Shown here one piece after another: positions 8,816 through 20,400 of a DNA stretch of 64,000 nt. A model generated the notes under the pieces. That model saw nothing but the letters and a program-made list of their open reading frames with translations. It ran no database searches and was not told the DNA's origin. The stretch is from positions 80,699,359 through 80,763,358 of the forward strand of contig NC_066585.1 in assembly GCF_024323335.1 (NCBI RefSeq), in the 5' to 3' direction. Positions within the stretch are counted from its first letter, which is position 1, and every line of letters begins with the position of its first letter. A program made the position numbers and the translations under genes. The DNA is from Lathyrus oleraceus (lineage: Eukaryota > Streptophyta > Magnoliopsida > Fabales > Fabaceae).

Positions 8816-10269
8816 AACCTAACGAGTTAAAACCAACTAGGTAAGAATATTAAAACTCTTCGATCAGATCGAAGTGATGAGTATTTAATCCTAGAGTTTG
8901 ATGACCATCTGAAAGAGTGTAGGATCCTATCCCAACTTACTCCTCCTGGAACATCCCAATGGAAGGGTGTATCTGAGAGAAGAAATCGAACCCTGTTGGA
9001 CATGGTTCGATTCATGATGAGTCACACCAATCTTCCAAACTCCTTTTGAGTACATACACCATTGACATCAGCTTACACACTTAACCGTGTTCCATCCAAA
9101 AGGTTGAAAAGACACCATATGAGATATGGAGTGGTAAGAGACCATATATGTCTTACATGAAGATTTGGGGTTGCGAAGTTTATGTGAAACGACAAATTTC
9201 AACAAAGCTTAAGCCCAAATCTGACCAATGCTTATTTGTGGGGGTATCCTAAAGAAACAAGAGGATATTACTTCTACAATCCTTCGGAGGGCAAAGTGTT
9301 TGTCGCTCGAACTGGAGTTTTCCTAGAAAAGGATTTTAATTCCAAAGGAACCAGTGGGAGGAAAGTAGAGCTTGAAGAAATTCAAGAATCACAAAGCATC
9401 GATACACCTATGGAGGAATTAGAGCAGGAAACACAAGTAGTTGTGTAAGAGCAACCTGCTCAAGTAGAACAAGACCAGCGTAGGTCAGGCAGGATACGTC
9501 ACCTACCTGAGATATATGGATATCTGATCAAGGTGATGTATTACTCATGGATCAAGATGAGCCTGTGACCAACTCATGGAATCTTCGCCTTGATGAAACA
9601 GTAAAATTGTATGGATTCATCAAGAACAAAGATGAGCCTTGTGTCTACAAGAAGGTTAGTGGGAGCATGATCGTATTCCTGGTATTATATGTAGATGACA
9701 TATTACTCATTGGAATCGATATCCCTACCCTGCAACAAATAAAGTCTTGGTTGGGGAAATGCTTTTCTATGAAGGACCTGGGTGAAGCAGCCTATCAGAA
9801 TCTATAGAGATAGATCATGAAATGCTTGGCCTAAGTCAGAGTACATAGACAAAGTGCTGAGACGCTTTAATATGAATGATTCCAATCTGGTTATGTGTTT
9901 TGCTTAAATGGTGGCACTGTGAGCTTGAAAAGTTCAACGCAAGATGCAGTTGCTGATTCTACAACTGAGGCCGAGTATATTGCTGCCTTAAGTGCAGCAA
10001 AGGAAGCTGTTTGGATCAATAAACTTGGCATAGTCCCTAGCATTGTGGATCTCATTGGTCTCTATTATGATAACAATGGTGTTATCGCACAAGCTAAGGA
10101 GCCTAGATCTCACCAACGATCCAAGCACATACTTAGGCGTTGTGCGAAAATATGTAAAGTACCTACACTTGACAATGTTGCTGACCCACTGACAAAGCCT
10201 CTTGCGCAGCAGAAGCATGATGGCCATACTAGATCAATGGGCATACGGGGTATGCCTGATTGGCTCTAG
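8816..10269 (+). pseudogene. pol: Copia integrase, RT and RNase H remnants
   Basis: Pol is reduced to about 1.45 kb, roughly half its normal size. Segment 8,839-9,240 is integrase C-terminal to the first catalytic Asp: LRSDRSDEYL with the second Asp, and GVSERRNRTL with the Glu. The zinc finger and the first Asp are gone and there are internal stops. Segment 9,236-9,448 is the integrase C-terminal tail. Segment 9,547-9,807 keeps the RT motif YVDDILLIG, but most fingers and palm are missing. Segment 9,895-10,269 is RNase H (SSTQDAVADSTTEAEYIAAL) up to ADPLTKPL. Stops and frame changes occur between blocks. The order integrase-RT-RNase H proves Ty1/copia; the exact lineage (Tork or Angela-like) is a guess. 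Confidence 0.88.
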
Positions 10270-10270
10270 T

Positions 10271-10283
10271 GCTAGTGGGAGAT
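10271..10283 (+). promoter_or_regulatory. Copia polypurine tract
   Basis: GCTAGTGGGAGAT directly precedes the 3' LTR start TGTTGG. This is the normal plus-strand priming site position. Confidence 0.85.
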
Positions 10284-10842
10284 TGTTGGTGTAAGCCCTA
10301 GAGGCCAATACTTTTGGTACTTGTATCGAATTATTTATTAATAATAAAAGGCATTTTCTTTATTATGGTTGATTAATAAAGTCCCTGGAATAGATAGCCC
10401 GTTTAATGTATTAAGTGTGACTTAATCATGAGAACACATTAAACATAAGGACACTATTCTTAAAGTATCCGTAGTCGAGCTTTAATGTGAAGTGGGATAA
10501 CATTAAAGCAATGAGACTATTATGTTTGTAGACTGATGATCACATCTCATGGATCATGGATAAGGAGTTATCAAGTCTTAAACATAGGTATGAATATTAG
10601 GAGTAATATTTATACCGGATTGACCCGCTATGAGAATACTATATAGAAAGTTATGCAAAGTGTCATAAGTTATTCTCATGGTGATAATAGTGTATACCAC
10701 TCTTCGACCTGAAACCACTATGGATCCTAGATGTAGAGTCGAGTGCTTTATTGCTGATCCAACGTTGTCCGTAACTGGATAACCATGAAGACAGTTGATG
10801 GGTACTCCACGAAGCATGCTGAGGGACATGAGTGTCCTAGAT
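10284..10842 (+). mobile_element. Copia 3' LTR, left fragment
   Basis: The first 559 bases of the 3' LTR run to CCTAGAT at 10,842 and then switch without microhomology to Ogre-M sequence. Its last 260 bases (10,583-10,842) are repeated at 33,875-34,134 with at least one difference (GGATTGACCC here, GGATTAACCC there). Confidence 0.9.
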
Positions 10843-11551
10843 TGTCATCAACATGGCATTTGCTTTCACGATGAATCATATCACGAAACAAAGTCACCGT
10901 AGACCTCTGATACGTGGCACCGGCCTCACGTGACGGAACGACATTAACTTAGAACAAGAAGGTGCCCCTTGTGTGATGGACCTGGTTTACTTCATATCAT
11001 CTGGCAACAATTCAATCTGGTCTTGGCCAAGAAGCCGTCCATGAAGATAAACACTGAGACCTGAGCCATATAATCAACCAATACCTCATTGTGAAGTATC
11101 GGGAATTCATCCTTCAGATTAGCTCTGTTCACATCTTGGTGGTCCATACACCTTCTCATCTTTCAGCACCAGTTTCCGCTTTACTGGAGGACAGTCTTTT
11201 CTTAAGGGTAGCTCGTGCCCCAGGACATTGGTATTCCGCCCTGGTGTATTTAGATGCAATCAGGCATGCGTATCAACCTGCTCTTCTAACAGGGCTACCA
11301 TTCTGTTCTCGACTTGCCTCTGAAGCGGCCTCAACTTTCACTTTCCCTTCTGACCTTGGCGGTACCTGGGATGACAAACTTGACTCGCTTCTTGCGCGGT
11401 TGAATCACCTTCTCCTCTTGTTTCAACAACCTGGCTAATTCCAGCAAATCCCAATCTTCTTCGTCTTTTTTCTCTGGCATGATAGATTGAATTGTCGAAG
11501 TCATACAGAGGTGTAACCAAATCGTTATCGGTGAGATCAGGAGAGTAATCA
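10843..11551 (-). pseudogene. Ogre-M pol exon 2, truncated extra copy
   Basis: Read on the minus strand, this runs from the intron acceptor (11,552) through a Pro/Glu-rich linker (LLELARLLKQEEKVIQP, 11,331-11,603 frame) to a degraded RT stretch ending in a V-D-D-M-like motif, where the segment is broken at 10,843. A frameshift near 11,480 separates the first exon-2 codons from the linker. It is homologous to Ogre-P pol 39,871-40,720. It cannot encode a working polymerase. Confidence 0.75.
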
Positions 11552-11805
11552 CTTTGGAACGAGACAAAATCAAAAGGAAAGAGAATGAAAAAAACGTTGC
11601 CATTTTTATTTGTTTTTTTCCTTTTTTTATATTGCAAAATTAAATGAAAAACAGGGAACACCGCTTTTAACTACAAAAACATCCATTCATCACTGATGCA
11701 AAATGTTGCAAAATGAAACATGAGGTGGCCCTTACAATGGACCATTACGTGTCGGGCAACACGTATGGCCTTCATGCAAACAAAATTAAAACACAGAAAT
11801 ACTAC
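11552..11805 (-). other. Ogre-M intron (extra copy)
   Basis: The donor GT at 11,805-11,804 overlaps the stop codon of the upstream ORF, and the acceptor AG is at 11,553-11,552 (TTCCAAAG). Position and phase are the same as in the Ogre-P intron, so splicing would remove the stop and continue in the exon-2 frame. Ogre elements are known to carry an intron here. It is 254 bp. Confidence 0.65.
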
Positions 11806-13094
11806 ACTTCCGGATGAACGACAGTGATGCTTTTGGAGGCCTTCCAGTTGCCTGGTACGCACGACTTTATCCACGCCTCAAGCTCGCGGTTGCTGTCAAC
11901 ATCTTCACCCACTGAACGGGCATGACCAGGATCCAACATCCCTGCACTGACGAAGGTGTACGGCGGACGACATCCCCTGTTTGGTCTAGATGACTCTAAA
12001 TCCGGCTGATATCCGACCCCAAACATGTCTGCTTTTATCACGATGTCAATGATCCTTCCCCAGCCTTGCGCCTCTTTGTTTTTCACCACTTCCAGAGCTT
12101 GTTTATAAGAAGAAATGGACGACTTCTTCTCTTTTTCAGCAACAAGGGCCTTCTCTACCTGGACGGTTTCAACTGCCAGACGGGGTGCTTTACATCTTTC
12201 ATTGTCCATTTCTACTTTCTTCATCTTCTGGGTCGGGTCCTTCATCAATACACTCCCATCTATGGTGACGATCGCACAAGAATTATCACTAACAGGGAAA
12301 ACTCCATCCTGCTCCAGAGGCTTTGGGACCACAGCCATTGGAACCTTTAGCTGATCCTCCTCAGTCATCTCCAATCCTTTCTTGGCCTTCTTCACCATCT
12401 TGACTTTTACAGGACCCCTTCTGGGCGCAGGGTTGACATCCCCCTTCATAATCTGGGCCAAGTTAATGGTCTCGGAGTCCACCATGTCCTGGACGACATG
12501 CTTAAAAGCTCTACAGCCCTCAATGTTGTGTCCGGGTGCCCCAGAGTGAAACTCGCACTTGGCATTCTCATCATAATTTGGTGGCCTCTTCTGCCGTTCT
12601 GTGGGAATCAATATCCTTGGCCGTACTAAAGCAAGATCCATCAACCTTTGGAACAGAAGGGCGTAAGTCACGGGTGGTTCCTCAAACTGACGATCCTCTT
12701 TCTTCTTCTTCACCTGGCTTTCAGCTCTCGGTGTCTCCTGTTGAGGTGGCTGTTGTAGCTGTTGAGCAGGTGGATTATTGACAGGAGTGGTTATAGTGGC
12801 AGCATAAGGATGATAACGATCTTTGCTACGTTCTTTCTTTGCGGGCACACCAACTGGCTCAACCTTCTTCTTGAATGGACCACTGTCGGAGGGTTTCTCT
12901 GCTACAGTACCAGAAGGTTTGTTCACTTCGGAGGACGGAGCCTTCCCCTGGACTTTCTCCACTATCAGCCATTTCTCGATCCTTTCCAATCTTTCAGACA
13001 TGGCTTTCTGCCCCAAGGCAAGTCCTTGCACAACACTGAACAATTCCCTCATCATCTCTTTCAGTTCAAGGATATCGGCGTTGGGAAGATCCAT
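11802..13094 (-). CDS. Ogre-M deletion-fused Gag-like protein (430 codons, open)
   Basis: The N-terminus, about 40 residues, matches the start of Ogre gag (helical LVQGxxLGQ-type segment). The capsid domain is absent. At about residues 182-196 sits the Ogre nucleocapsid knuckle CEFHSGAPGHNIEGC (C-X2-H-X5-H-X4-C). The aspartic protease has also been lost. The C-terminus keeps the WGRIIDIVIKADMFGVGY (G-patch-like) segment and the acidic EAWIKSCVPGNW tail that precede the Ogre intron. The frame stayed open through two domain losses, so the protein could still bind RNA in a non-autonomous element. The ATG at 13,094 corresponds to the Ogre gag start. The homologous copy at 25,968-27,260 is broken by TAA. 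Confidence 0.75.
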   Translation of the reverse strand: MDLPNADILELKEMMRELFSVVQGLALGQKAMSERLERIEKWLIVEKVQGKAPSSEVNKPSGTVAEKPSDSGPFKKKVEPVGVPAKKERSKDRYHPYAATITTPVNNPPAQQLQQPPQQETPRAESQVKKKKEDRQFEEPPVTYALLFQRLMDLALVRPRILIPTERQKRPPNYDENAKCEFHSGAPGHNIEGCRAFKHVVQDMVDSETINLAQIMKGDVNPAPRRGPVKVKMVKKAKKGLEMTEEDQLKVPMAVVPKPLEQDGVFPVSDNSCAIVTIDGSVLMKDPTQKMKKVEMDNERCKAPRLAVETVQVEKALVAEKEKKSSISSYKQALEVVKNKEAQGWGRIIDIVIKADMFGVGYQPDLESSRPNRGCRPPYTFVSAGMLDPGHARSVGEDVDSNRELEAWIKSCVPGNWKASKSITVVHPEV

Positions 13095-14222
13095 CAGCTT
13101 GAATTTGTTGACCCCCAGCAGGTTATCTGAACAGACGAGCTATGCGTGCCGGTTGAATACTGAAACCTACAAAACAGCAAATGGGTTAGTATGACTCACA
13201 CATGCAATGTCTGTCCGTACTAGGAATATTTAGTCCTCTTTTTTTTTCTGGTTTCATTGAGACAGATAAAATTTCATCAACAATTTTTTTAACATCCGGA
13301 TGTCTCTCAACCTGAGTCTTAGTTAAAAAATAATGGACCCTGAGTACGGACAGACATGAGTTGAATGCAGATGAATGCGAGATGATATGATGCAAATGCA
13401 TGAATGCAGGCCCTTGTGCCACCAAGTCAACTGTAGACCCTCTGCTTTTCTGAACCAGTCAATCTGTGGGATCAAGTCACCATAAATCCAACTTGGGGGG
13501 TTCCGAAATAAACGGAACCGGAGATTATATCACTTATCTTTACAGGAACAACCACTGAACGGGTGACAAACGGATCCTCTGAACAAGTACTCTCAACTCA
13601 GCCCGGGGATCCGAAATAAACGGAACCCGCTGATAAACCATGGACAGAACTCTGGCGTCCCAGAAATAAATGCCCCATAATTCACAGTCACCATCAGTAC
13701 CAAGAGTCACCAACAAATCACCAATCAATCAGCAACTGTACCTGTTAAAATGATCAAACCCTTCCCCACTCACGGGTGTCGTCTAGGCCAGGGTAAGGTC
13801 GAGAGAAACGCAGCATAAATAACCTTTCGCAGAATATCATCCTGTGCACACCCGATGTATGCACCGATAATATCCCACCAGGGTCTGAACTGCTCGTGAT
13901 ATCAATGTTCCGCTAAGTGGCGTACACCACCCGCTTCCCATGAATCACTCTATTCCTAGGTTTCCTAGATTTCACTCATAGCCTGGGTATTGGGCCTTTT
14001 ACCTCGAGTAACTCCCACCCCAAACAGAGAAACACAACACAGCCAGCAAATGAATATGAATGAATGCAAACATTAATGCAAACCATAAATGCAAACAATA
14101 AATGCACATATATACAATGAATGCAATAAATAACAGCACAAAGCAACCAAAACCCTAACCTAGAGAGCGCTAGGAGAGACTCGCTCAGGGAAGATGGACC
14201 AGCATAGGTCAACCTCTCTATA
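13095..14222 (-). other. Ogre-M leader (extra copy)
   Basis: Non-coding leader between PBS and gag on the minus strand. It contains three related words of the form GGTTCCG-TTTATTTCGGAACC on the minus strand (around 13,500, 13,610 and 13,660, the last degenerate) and AATGCA-rich simple sequence near 14,060-14,130. I see no gene. Confidence 0.7.
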
Positions 14223-14240
14223 TCCCCAGCAGAGTCGCCA
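14223..14240 (-). promoter_or_regulatory. Ogre-M primer-binding site (extra copy)
   Basis: On the minus strand TGGCGACTCTGCTGGGGA starts two bases after the LTR terminus. It is of the tRNA-Arg type reported for Ogre elements. The 5' part TGGCGACTC fits an arginine tRNA 3' end; the exact tRNA match should be computed. Confidence 0.85.
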
Positions 14241-14426
14241 GCTGTCGCATCACGCGAAAAACCGGCGGGAAAACAAGAACAACAGAGCCGCCACCGTGCG
14301 TTATTTATCCCAAAAGAGGGAAAGGAAACGCTCAGAGTAAACCTGGAAAGAACATGGTCTCGCGACCAAAGAGAATGGGTTCGGGAGTCGGTTATGCGAA
14401 GGGAAGGTATTAGCACCCCTACGCAT

Positions 14427-14442
14427 CCGTAGTACTCTACGG
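14427..14442 (-). other. Conserved U5 hairpin of the lower Ogre-M LTR
   Basis: CCGTAG-TACT-CTACGG is a perfect 6-bp inverted repeat with the same neighbours as 2,979-2,994 and 51,025-51,040. The upper copy is at 28,593-28,608. Confidence 0.6.
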
Positions 14443-14535
14443 GATCCACGCACAAAAGGAAGGAATATTGGTTGCTAAACACTGCTCAAATACTCACACA
14501 CACTGGCTGAAAGAGACACAAGAAACTGACTGAAA

Positions 14536-15150
14536 CTGACTCGGCAGGATGTCGCATCCTGGGCCTACTTAGTCTATCAGGCATAGACATCAGAGTCGAA
14601 GTAGTTCGGACTGGAGAGAACGACACATGCTCGCTAGGATATCGTATCCTATGCATACGTATCTTCTTGGACGAAGAAGAATCAGAGCATTCGTAGCTCG
14701 GCTGACACGCACACAAACAAAACAAGACACAGGCAAACGTGGAGCCCGACTGCCAATCACTGGACTTATGTCAGCATCCGAACCTACAACACCCACAAAG
14801 AGGCAAACATGGAGCCCAAATGCCAATCACTGGACTTACATTGACATCCGAACCTAAACACACGCACACTGGAACCCAAATGCCACTCGATGGACTTACA
14901 TCGGCTTCCAAGCACACAACAACACAACAGGTTGATAGGGAGTCGGGGACTCGAGCCTATAACTGTCAAGCACACACTCAAACAAACAGACAACAAATTG
15001 CTAAGGAGTCAGGCACTCGAGCCTAGCAATTGTCAGACAATCCACACAAAAAGAAAAAAGGGCGCCCGGAGGGATACAGGACTAGGGATCAGCTCAATCT
15101 CCTGCCTACATACTTCATCTGGTATGAAGATCAGGGCGATGTAGTTCCCC
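14536..15150 (-). other. Compound stem-loop modules in the lower Ogre-M LTR
   Basis: Three modules in reverse complement match 2,287-2,880. The inner stem of one is TCTTCTT 14,662-14,668 with AAGAAGA 14,674-14,680, where LTR-A has TCTTCTC with GAGAAGA, a compensatory change. A 14-bp insertion near 15,077-15,090, copied from the nearby GGATACAGGACTAG, splits the first module relative to the upper LTR. Confidence 0.65.
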
Positions 15151-15268
15151 TACGGAGGGATACAGGACTAGCCTAACCAGATAACAGAGGGAGACACAAC
15201 ACTAGGGAGACTACGACTCGAGCCTAGATGTTATCATGCAAATTCATCCCTAAGTTAAGGTTTCTAGC

Positions 15269-15465
15269 TAACTGGCACAGGGAGCCAGCCTATCCTAGTC
15301 ATGACTTGCACAGGAAGCAAGCCACACACATACTTAACTTGCACAGGAAGCAAGCCAAGCAAAACCTAACTTGCACAGGAAGCAAGTCTAAACTAATCCT
15401 AACTTGCACAGGAAGCAAGTCAAACAATCCTAACTTGCACAGGAAGCAAGTCAAACAATCCTAAA
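15269..15465 (-). repeat. 31-bp hairpin array in the lower Ogre-M LTR
   Basis: Reverse complement of the LTR-A array: units CTTGCACAGGAAGCAAG, plus one unit with the compensated stem CTGGCACAGGGAGCCAG. The upper LTR holds the same array at 29,421-29,617. Confidence 0.85.
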
Positions 15466-17537
15466 AGCACAGATAGCACACACTATACACAAGCAAGTGG
15501 CTCAAACAAGGGTTAGGTTTTAGTCGAGGGGTCATATCAACCTCAACAAACAAACCTCTGGAACTGGGTGAATGTTGCTCTTAACCTTGCCATTGAGAGA
15601 CTAAGGTGAAGCAGATGAAAGGTGAGTGAAGATAAGACTTCACAGCTCTTATCCCTGGCCTGGGAGAGCTTAAGACAAGAATGTGTGGGTTCAGAAAGTG
15701 GGAACCCTTCTACACATTTAAAACTGACTCAACTGTACAATTGTACAAGATCTTGGGTTTGTATCTGCAATGCATCAACACAGTGGTGTGAGCAAAGCAG
15801 ATGACACACTGAATAGTGGGGGATAGATTGCATATCCCTAACTTCCACCAATTGCCTCTTCACTTAGGAGGTCTTTGACTCTATGCAAGGACAAAATTAA
15901 ACATCCACAAACATTGCCTCTTAAGGAGGACTTCAGACAGTTGCCTGGCCAAGTAACAGGCCAGGTCTTCCAGACTACATGAAGTAAAAGAGACATACCT
16001 CAATGCAAATTGCTTATACAAGCAAAGCAAAGCAAAAAGTTCACAAGGAACTAAGCAACTAAAGTACCTGAGACAGTCAAGCAGATGTTAGTATGCAACT
16101 TCAAACAAAACAAACAGAAACAGACACCAACAGTCAATTAGAGGCACATGGATGTGCAAGGCACAAGGCTTAAGGCATGTGAGCCAAGCCACCTACAAAA
16201 CAAACAAGTTAGACAATGATATTTAAGCAAGCTCAATCAAAAGAATTGGTCTCAATGGCCATTTGATGGTCAACCTGAAAACACAAGCTCAAAGGTGAGT
16301 AGCAGGACCACTAGGACAAGCCTAGGGTCAAAAATGAATGAGAAAGTCAAAACAGCAAAGGGCAAGCATCCAAAATCATGTTCAAACCATTAAGAAACAC
16401 AACCAATTGGGTTCACATCCATATCAATCACCATCATCATTTCATGAACAATTTAGGTCTAGGTATAGCAAACAGAAGCTCATAGAAGTCAACAGCAAGA
16501 CTTAACTCAAAAGCAATCTTAAACATTTCCAAAAATCACCAAATAAATCATGATCAATCACAACCCACAGCATGGTGAGCATGTCAAATTTCATCTCATT
16601 TGGACACGTGGAAGGCAGTAAATGAAAATCAGAAAGTCAAAGCAATTTTGAACATGCTCAAAGAAGTCAACCAAACATGTATCAACTTAGAAAAATCATA
16701 AATCAGTGACAACATATGAGAAATGAATGGGACTAAAACCATGGCAAAGATGAGGATGTCTAGTTATCTCATGTAAAATTTCATATCCATCCAATAAAGT
16801 ATGAGAATTTCACAAATGAAATGGGAACATGTGTCACACAAAGTCAACATTTGACTAGGCAGGGGAGAAAATCTCAAACAATTAGGAAATGCCACAAATA
16901 ATTCCAAGAAAATTCACATGTAAACTAGACATACAAGAGTAGGTTCATACAAAAAATCAGATCAATTGGAGGTCAAGAAGCATGGTAATGAAATTCATGA
17001 AGTTGGGCATCAATGGTGTGACACAAATTGTCACACCCTAATTCAAAAATTCATAACTCACAAACCAGCAATGATAAATTCACAAACTCTACACCAAAAT
17101 CACCATGAGTGTGTATAGTTTAAGCACAAAAAATTTGGGAGCCATTGGATACATTCTCATCATTTCACAAATGTTTTGGCAAAGTGTATAATATTTGGTC
17201 ACATGTCACAAACCCTAGCACCATTTAAAAACCATTGATCAAAAAAATCTGGAAAAAATATGATAAAATACTAGAGGTCATGAGGAAGACAATGCAAAAA
17301 TTCCCATGATTTTTGGACTAAAATTGGAGGCGCAATGATTTTTGTAAGTTGGTGTCACAAAGTGAAATAAACGTTGAGATGAATTGATTTTAATTGGAAT
17401 AAATATGTAATGAAATGCCAAAAGACCAGAACGCCCCTTGCTGAGTGTTGAAACTCAGCGTTTCATTTAAATGGGGAGGTCAGCGCTCCTTTTTAATATA
17501 TATTTCATAGAAGGCGTTAAATAAATGAATTGGCATT

Positions 17538-17611
17538 GCGCCCCAGTGGTAAAACACTTGGTATCTGAAGCTTTAAGGCAAAGGTCTGGGGTTCGAATCC
17601 CCTCGCCCCAG
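17538..17611 (+). other. tRNA-like (SINE-head-like) segment antisense within the lower Ogre-M LTR
   Basis: A perfect B-box word GGTTCGAATCC lies at 17,590-17,600. An A-box-like CCAGTGGTAAAACACTTGG lies about 45 bases upstream. The 3' end reads CGCCCCA. The 5' acceptor strand does not pair, so it is not a working tRNA; it looks like a tRNA-derived insertion. The copy in the other LTR is at 31,690-31,763 with one change. Confidence 0.5.
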
Positions 17612-19725
17612 GCCTTTTGGCATTTATTTGGAAACAAGGCAAGGCATATACAGTAGCAACATTTACAGTATCCATAATATTGCAGAAAAAATACTTACAG
17701 TAGTTTCATACATTCAACAAAAATTTCCAGCAAGATTTTTTTTTGTTAACCAAATTCAACAAACAACATATCAATGCGTTCCTCTTGCCTTGCTCATCAA
17801 CATTATATCATCCATTTTCATCAAATCAAGTTAAACAAAGAGAAATAATCAAAAACAAGTTTGGATGTGAAACTTCAACTCAACATAACTTGCAAAATAC
17901 CAAACCATTTTTAGTGATCTAAAGCTCTTTGAACTCAGCATTAAGAGACCTTTTTAAGGCATGTATTTATTTCACAAAATAGGGAGATCGAATTTTTACC
18001 AAATTTGATGGACAGTTGTGGTACAGTTGTTGTTTGATGTTGTTGGCCTAAAACAGATGCTCCATAAGCCTTCCGGTGATGAATGAATGAAAGAGTTTGG
18101 CTTGAAACGACTTGAAAAGGTCTAGAACTCGGACTGCCATTGTTGAGTTCATGTAGAAAACAGTCGGGAATGAAGCTTTACAGTTGAAGAAACCATGTTT
18201 GAATGAGCTCCATATGTTGTTTTGATGATGTTTTATGCAAGGCCAAGTTTTGTTCTTTGGAGTTCTTTGACTGTTTTGGAAAAATGCTAAGAGTGTGATT
18301 TTTTTAGAATGAATGAAGTTGGTTTGTATGATCTCTTGTGGCTGCTGCTGCTTCATTTTTTGACAGAAAATGGTGCATGAAATCTGCTGTTAGAAGTACC
18401 AAGCATGGCAAGGTTTTTGTCCTTTTGGAAATTCTTTTTACCAATCTTTGTAAAAGTGCCAAAGTGAAGCCTTTGGAGCATGAAGTTCTGTGTTAGGGCT
18501 GCTTCTAGGGTACTCAAAATGACAGAAAAAATGATGAAGAATGCTGCTAGGTTGTGGTACAAAGTATGGTTTATGGAGGTATGGGTGAAAATGTACCTTT
18601 GCCAAGTTTCAAGCAAGTTAAAGAATGGCCATATGTACTGCATAATTGAGCTTGCAAACACATTTTAAATGACATTTCTGAGCTATTTCAATTGGCCAAA
18701 TGGTAGAAAAATGATTATATCAAAAAGTCAACCCTTGGTCAAACTTGCATTTAAATGAGATAAGTCAAAAAATGCCATTTTGATTGGTGAAGTTTTGGCT
18801 CATGAAATTTATATTTTTGGAAAGAGGGGATCAAATGTGACTTGTAGGAAAAAACCCCACCAAAATTGGCCAAATGGTTTGGGAGATATGGCCTTTTGAA
18901 GTTCAAGAATTTCTGAAATCGATTCGATCATAACTTGCCAACCACACATGGGAATTGAGAGTTCTTGGACTTTTTGGAAATGGGAGAACAAGATCTTCAA
19001 CTTTCATGTTGGGCAAAAATTCATTTGAAGCTTGTATCATGATGTAATTTTGAGGATCAAGACTTTCCATTTTTGGTAAGTTTCAGTTACAGGTCCAGTT
19101 TCCATTTTGGGAAATTTTTGATCTGGCTTCAAATTCTTCCATGATGGTGTTTGACATGATATATGAGGCCTATTTGGACATGAATAAACTCTCTCAAACC
19201 AAATCCCATCATCAAATCACTGATTAAATGGACAGTTGACCAACAGTTGACTTTTAGGGTTTCTGCCTGACTGAACCTCTTCTGATGAATTCCAAACCCT
19301 AATTCCTTGAGAACTTGACTTCAAATGATGTCTCGAGTTGTATGAACCCTTGATTATTGATCATGGTGCCCAAATTCCACAAGAATGGCCACCATCCACT
19401 GCTTTGACTGACTGTTGACTGTCTAGGGTTCTTTGCCTGACTGTGCATGAACTGATGACTTCTGAACATCCAATCTTTGACTTGAACACTTCAAATGGAC
19501 CTCCAAGTCATGTGAACTTGTTGGACAAACCCTAGGGCCTTGGCTCCTTGAGAATTGTGCTTGCTTGCTTGACTGACTGATCTCCTGACCAGTTTGACCT
19601 AATTTCTTGATTGGCTTGCACTTGAGGCAAAAGAGGCAATGCAATGCTATGCAATGGACCATGATATGCTATGACCTAACATGGGAATGTATGTACAATG
19701 GTAGGTGCAAATTTGAGGTGCTACA

Positions 19726-19744
19726 GCTGCCCCTATTCAATCAG
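19726..19744 (-). promoter_or_regulatory. Ogre-M polypurine tract
   Basis: The minus strand reads TTGATTGAATAGGGGCAGC immediately before the LTR start TGTAG. Ogre-P has the same tract before its 3' LTR. Confidence 0.85.
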
Positions 19745-19984
19745 CTGGGAACCCGAACGGATGATAGCAACGGCTGTCAGACTTTCAGGGTAAACAGGGA
19801 TTGAATACCAAGAACCGTAGAATTTGCACAATACAGGGATCCACCAATGGAAACGTCCACTGGGATTTGATATTTATTAATGGGTATATATTTTTTGGTT
19901 TTGTTTTTAAAGGGTACAGCCACATCCAGACATCGCAACGACGATGAATGGGGGAAAGAAATCACAACTAGATGCCAACGGACA

Positions 19985-20400
19985 ACTAGGAAAAACTCAA
20001 CGTTTACCAAGACCAACGGAGAGGTGACCAGACATTAATGAATGACTGGAAAAGATACAACCATACGTCAACAGACGAAATGGGAAAAACTCAACGTTTA
20101 CCAAGACCAACGGAGAGGTAACCAAACATAAATGAATGAATGGAAGGGATACAACCATACGTCAACAGACGAAATGGGAAAAACTCAACGTTTACCAAGA
20201 CCAACGGAGAGGTAAATCCACATGGGGACAGGTACAACCAGACGTCATAGGACGAATAGGAAGAACTCGACGTTTATCGACACCAACGGGGAGGAGGAAA
20301 CTCTACTGAGGAGAGTGAACACAACCAAATCATCAACAGATGATTGGGAAAAACTCGACGTTTATCGACACCAACGGAGAGGAGGAAAACTTCTTCGATT
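19985..20400 (-). repeat. Minisatellite with AACTC(A/G)ACGTTTA core
   Basis: Five units share GGAAAAACTCAACGTTTA-type starts followed by (C/T)C(A/G)A(G/C)ACCAACGG(A/G)GAGG, with periods of roughly 80-85 bp. It lies in the 3' untranslated part of Ogre-M. Confidence 0.75.

Larger units (their letters stand above)
14243..19725 (-). mobile_element. Ogre-M LTR (lower copy, 3' LTR of the complete unit)
   Basis: A 5,483-bp LTR begins TGTAGCACCTC at 19,725 and ends GATGCGACA at 14,243 (minus strand). It is preceded by a polypurine tract and followed by a PBS, so it serves as 3' LTR of one unit and 5' LTR of the truncated one. It is nearly identical to 28,409-33,874, which implies recent insertion or recent duplication. 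It has no coding sequence; short open frames are chance. Confidence 0.93.

Noticed and set aside
12066..13194. Plus-strand open frames opposite the Ogre-M Gag-like ORF (also 26,232-27,360)
   Set aside because: They overlap a minus-strand frame with recognised domains; composition matches antisense shadow.
17538..17611. Functional tRNA gene
   Set aside because: The 5' acceptor strand does not pair with CGCCCCA, and the T stem has a mismatch; treated as tRNA-derived.
14243..19725. Small minus- and plus-strand ORFs of 60-102 codons in the LTRs
   Set aside because: No homology or domain, duplicated only because the LTR is; stop-poor AT-balanced non-coding sequence.
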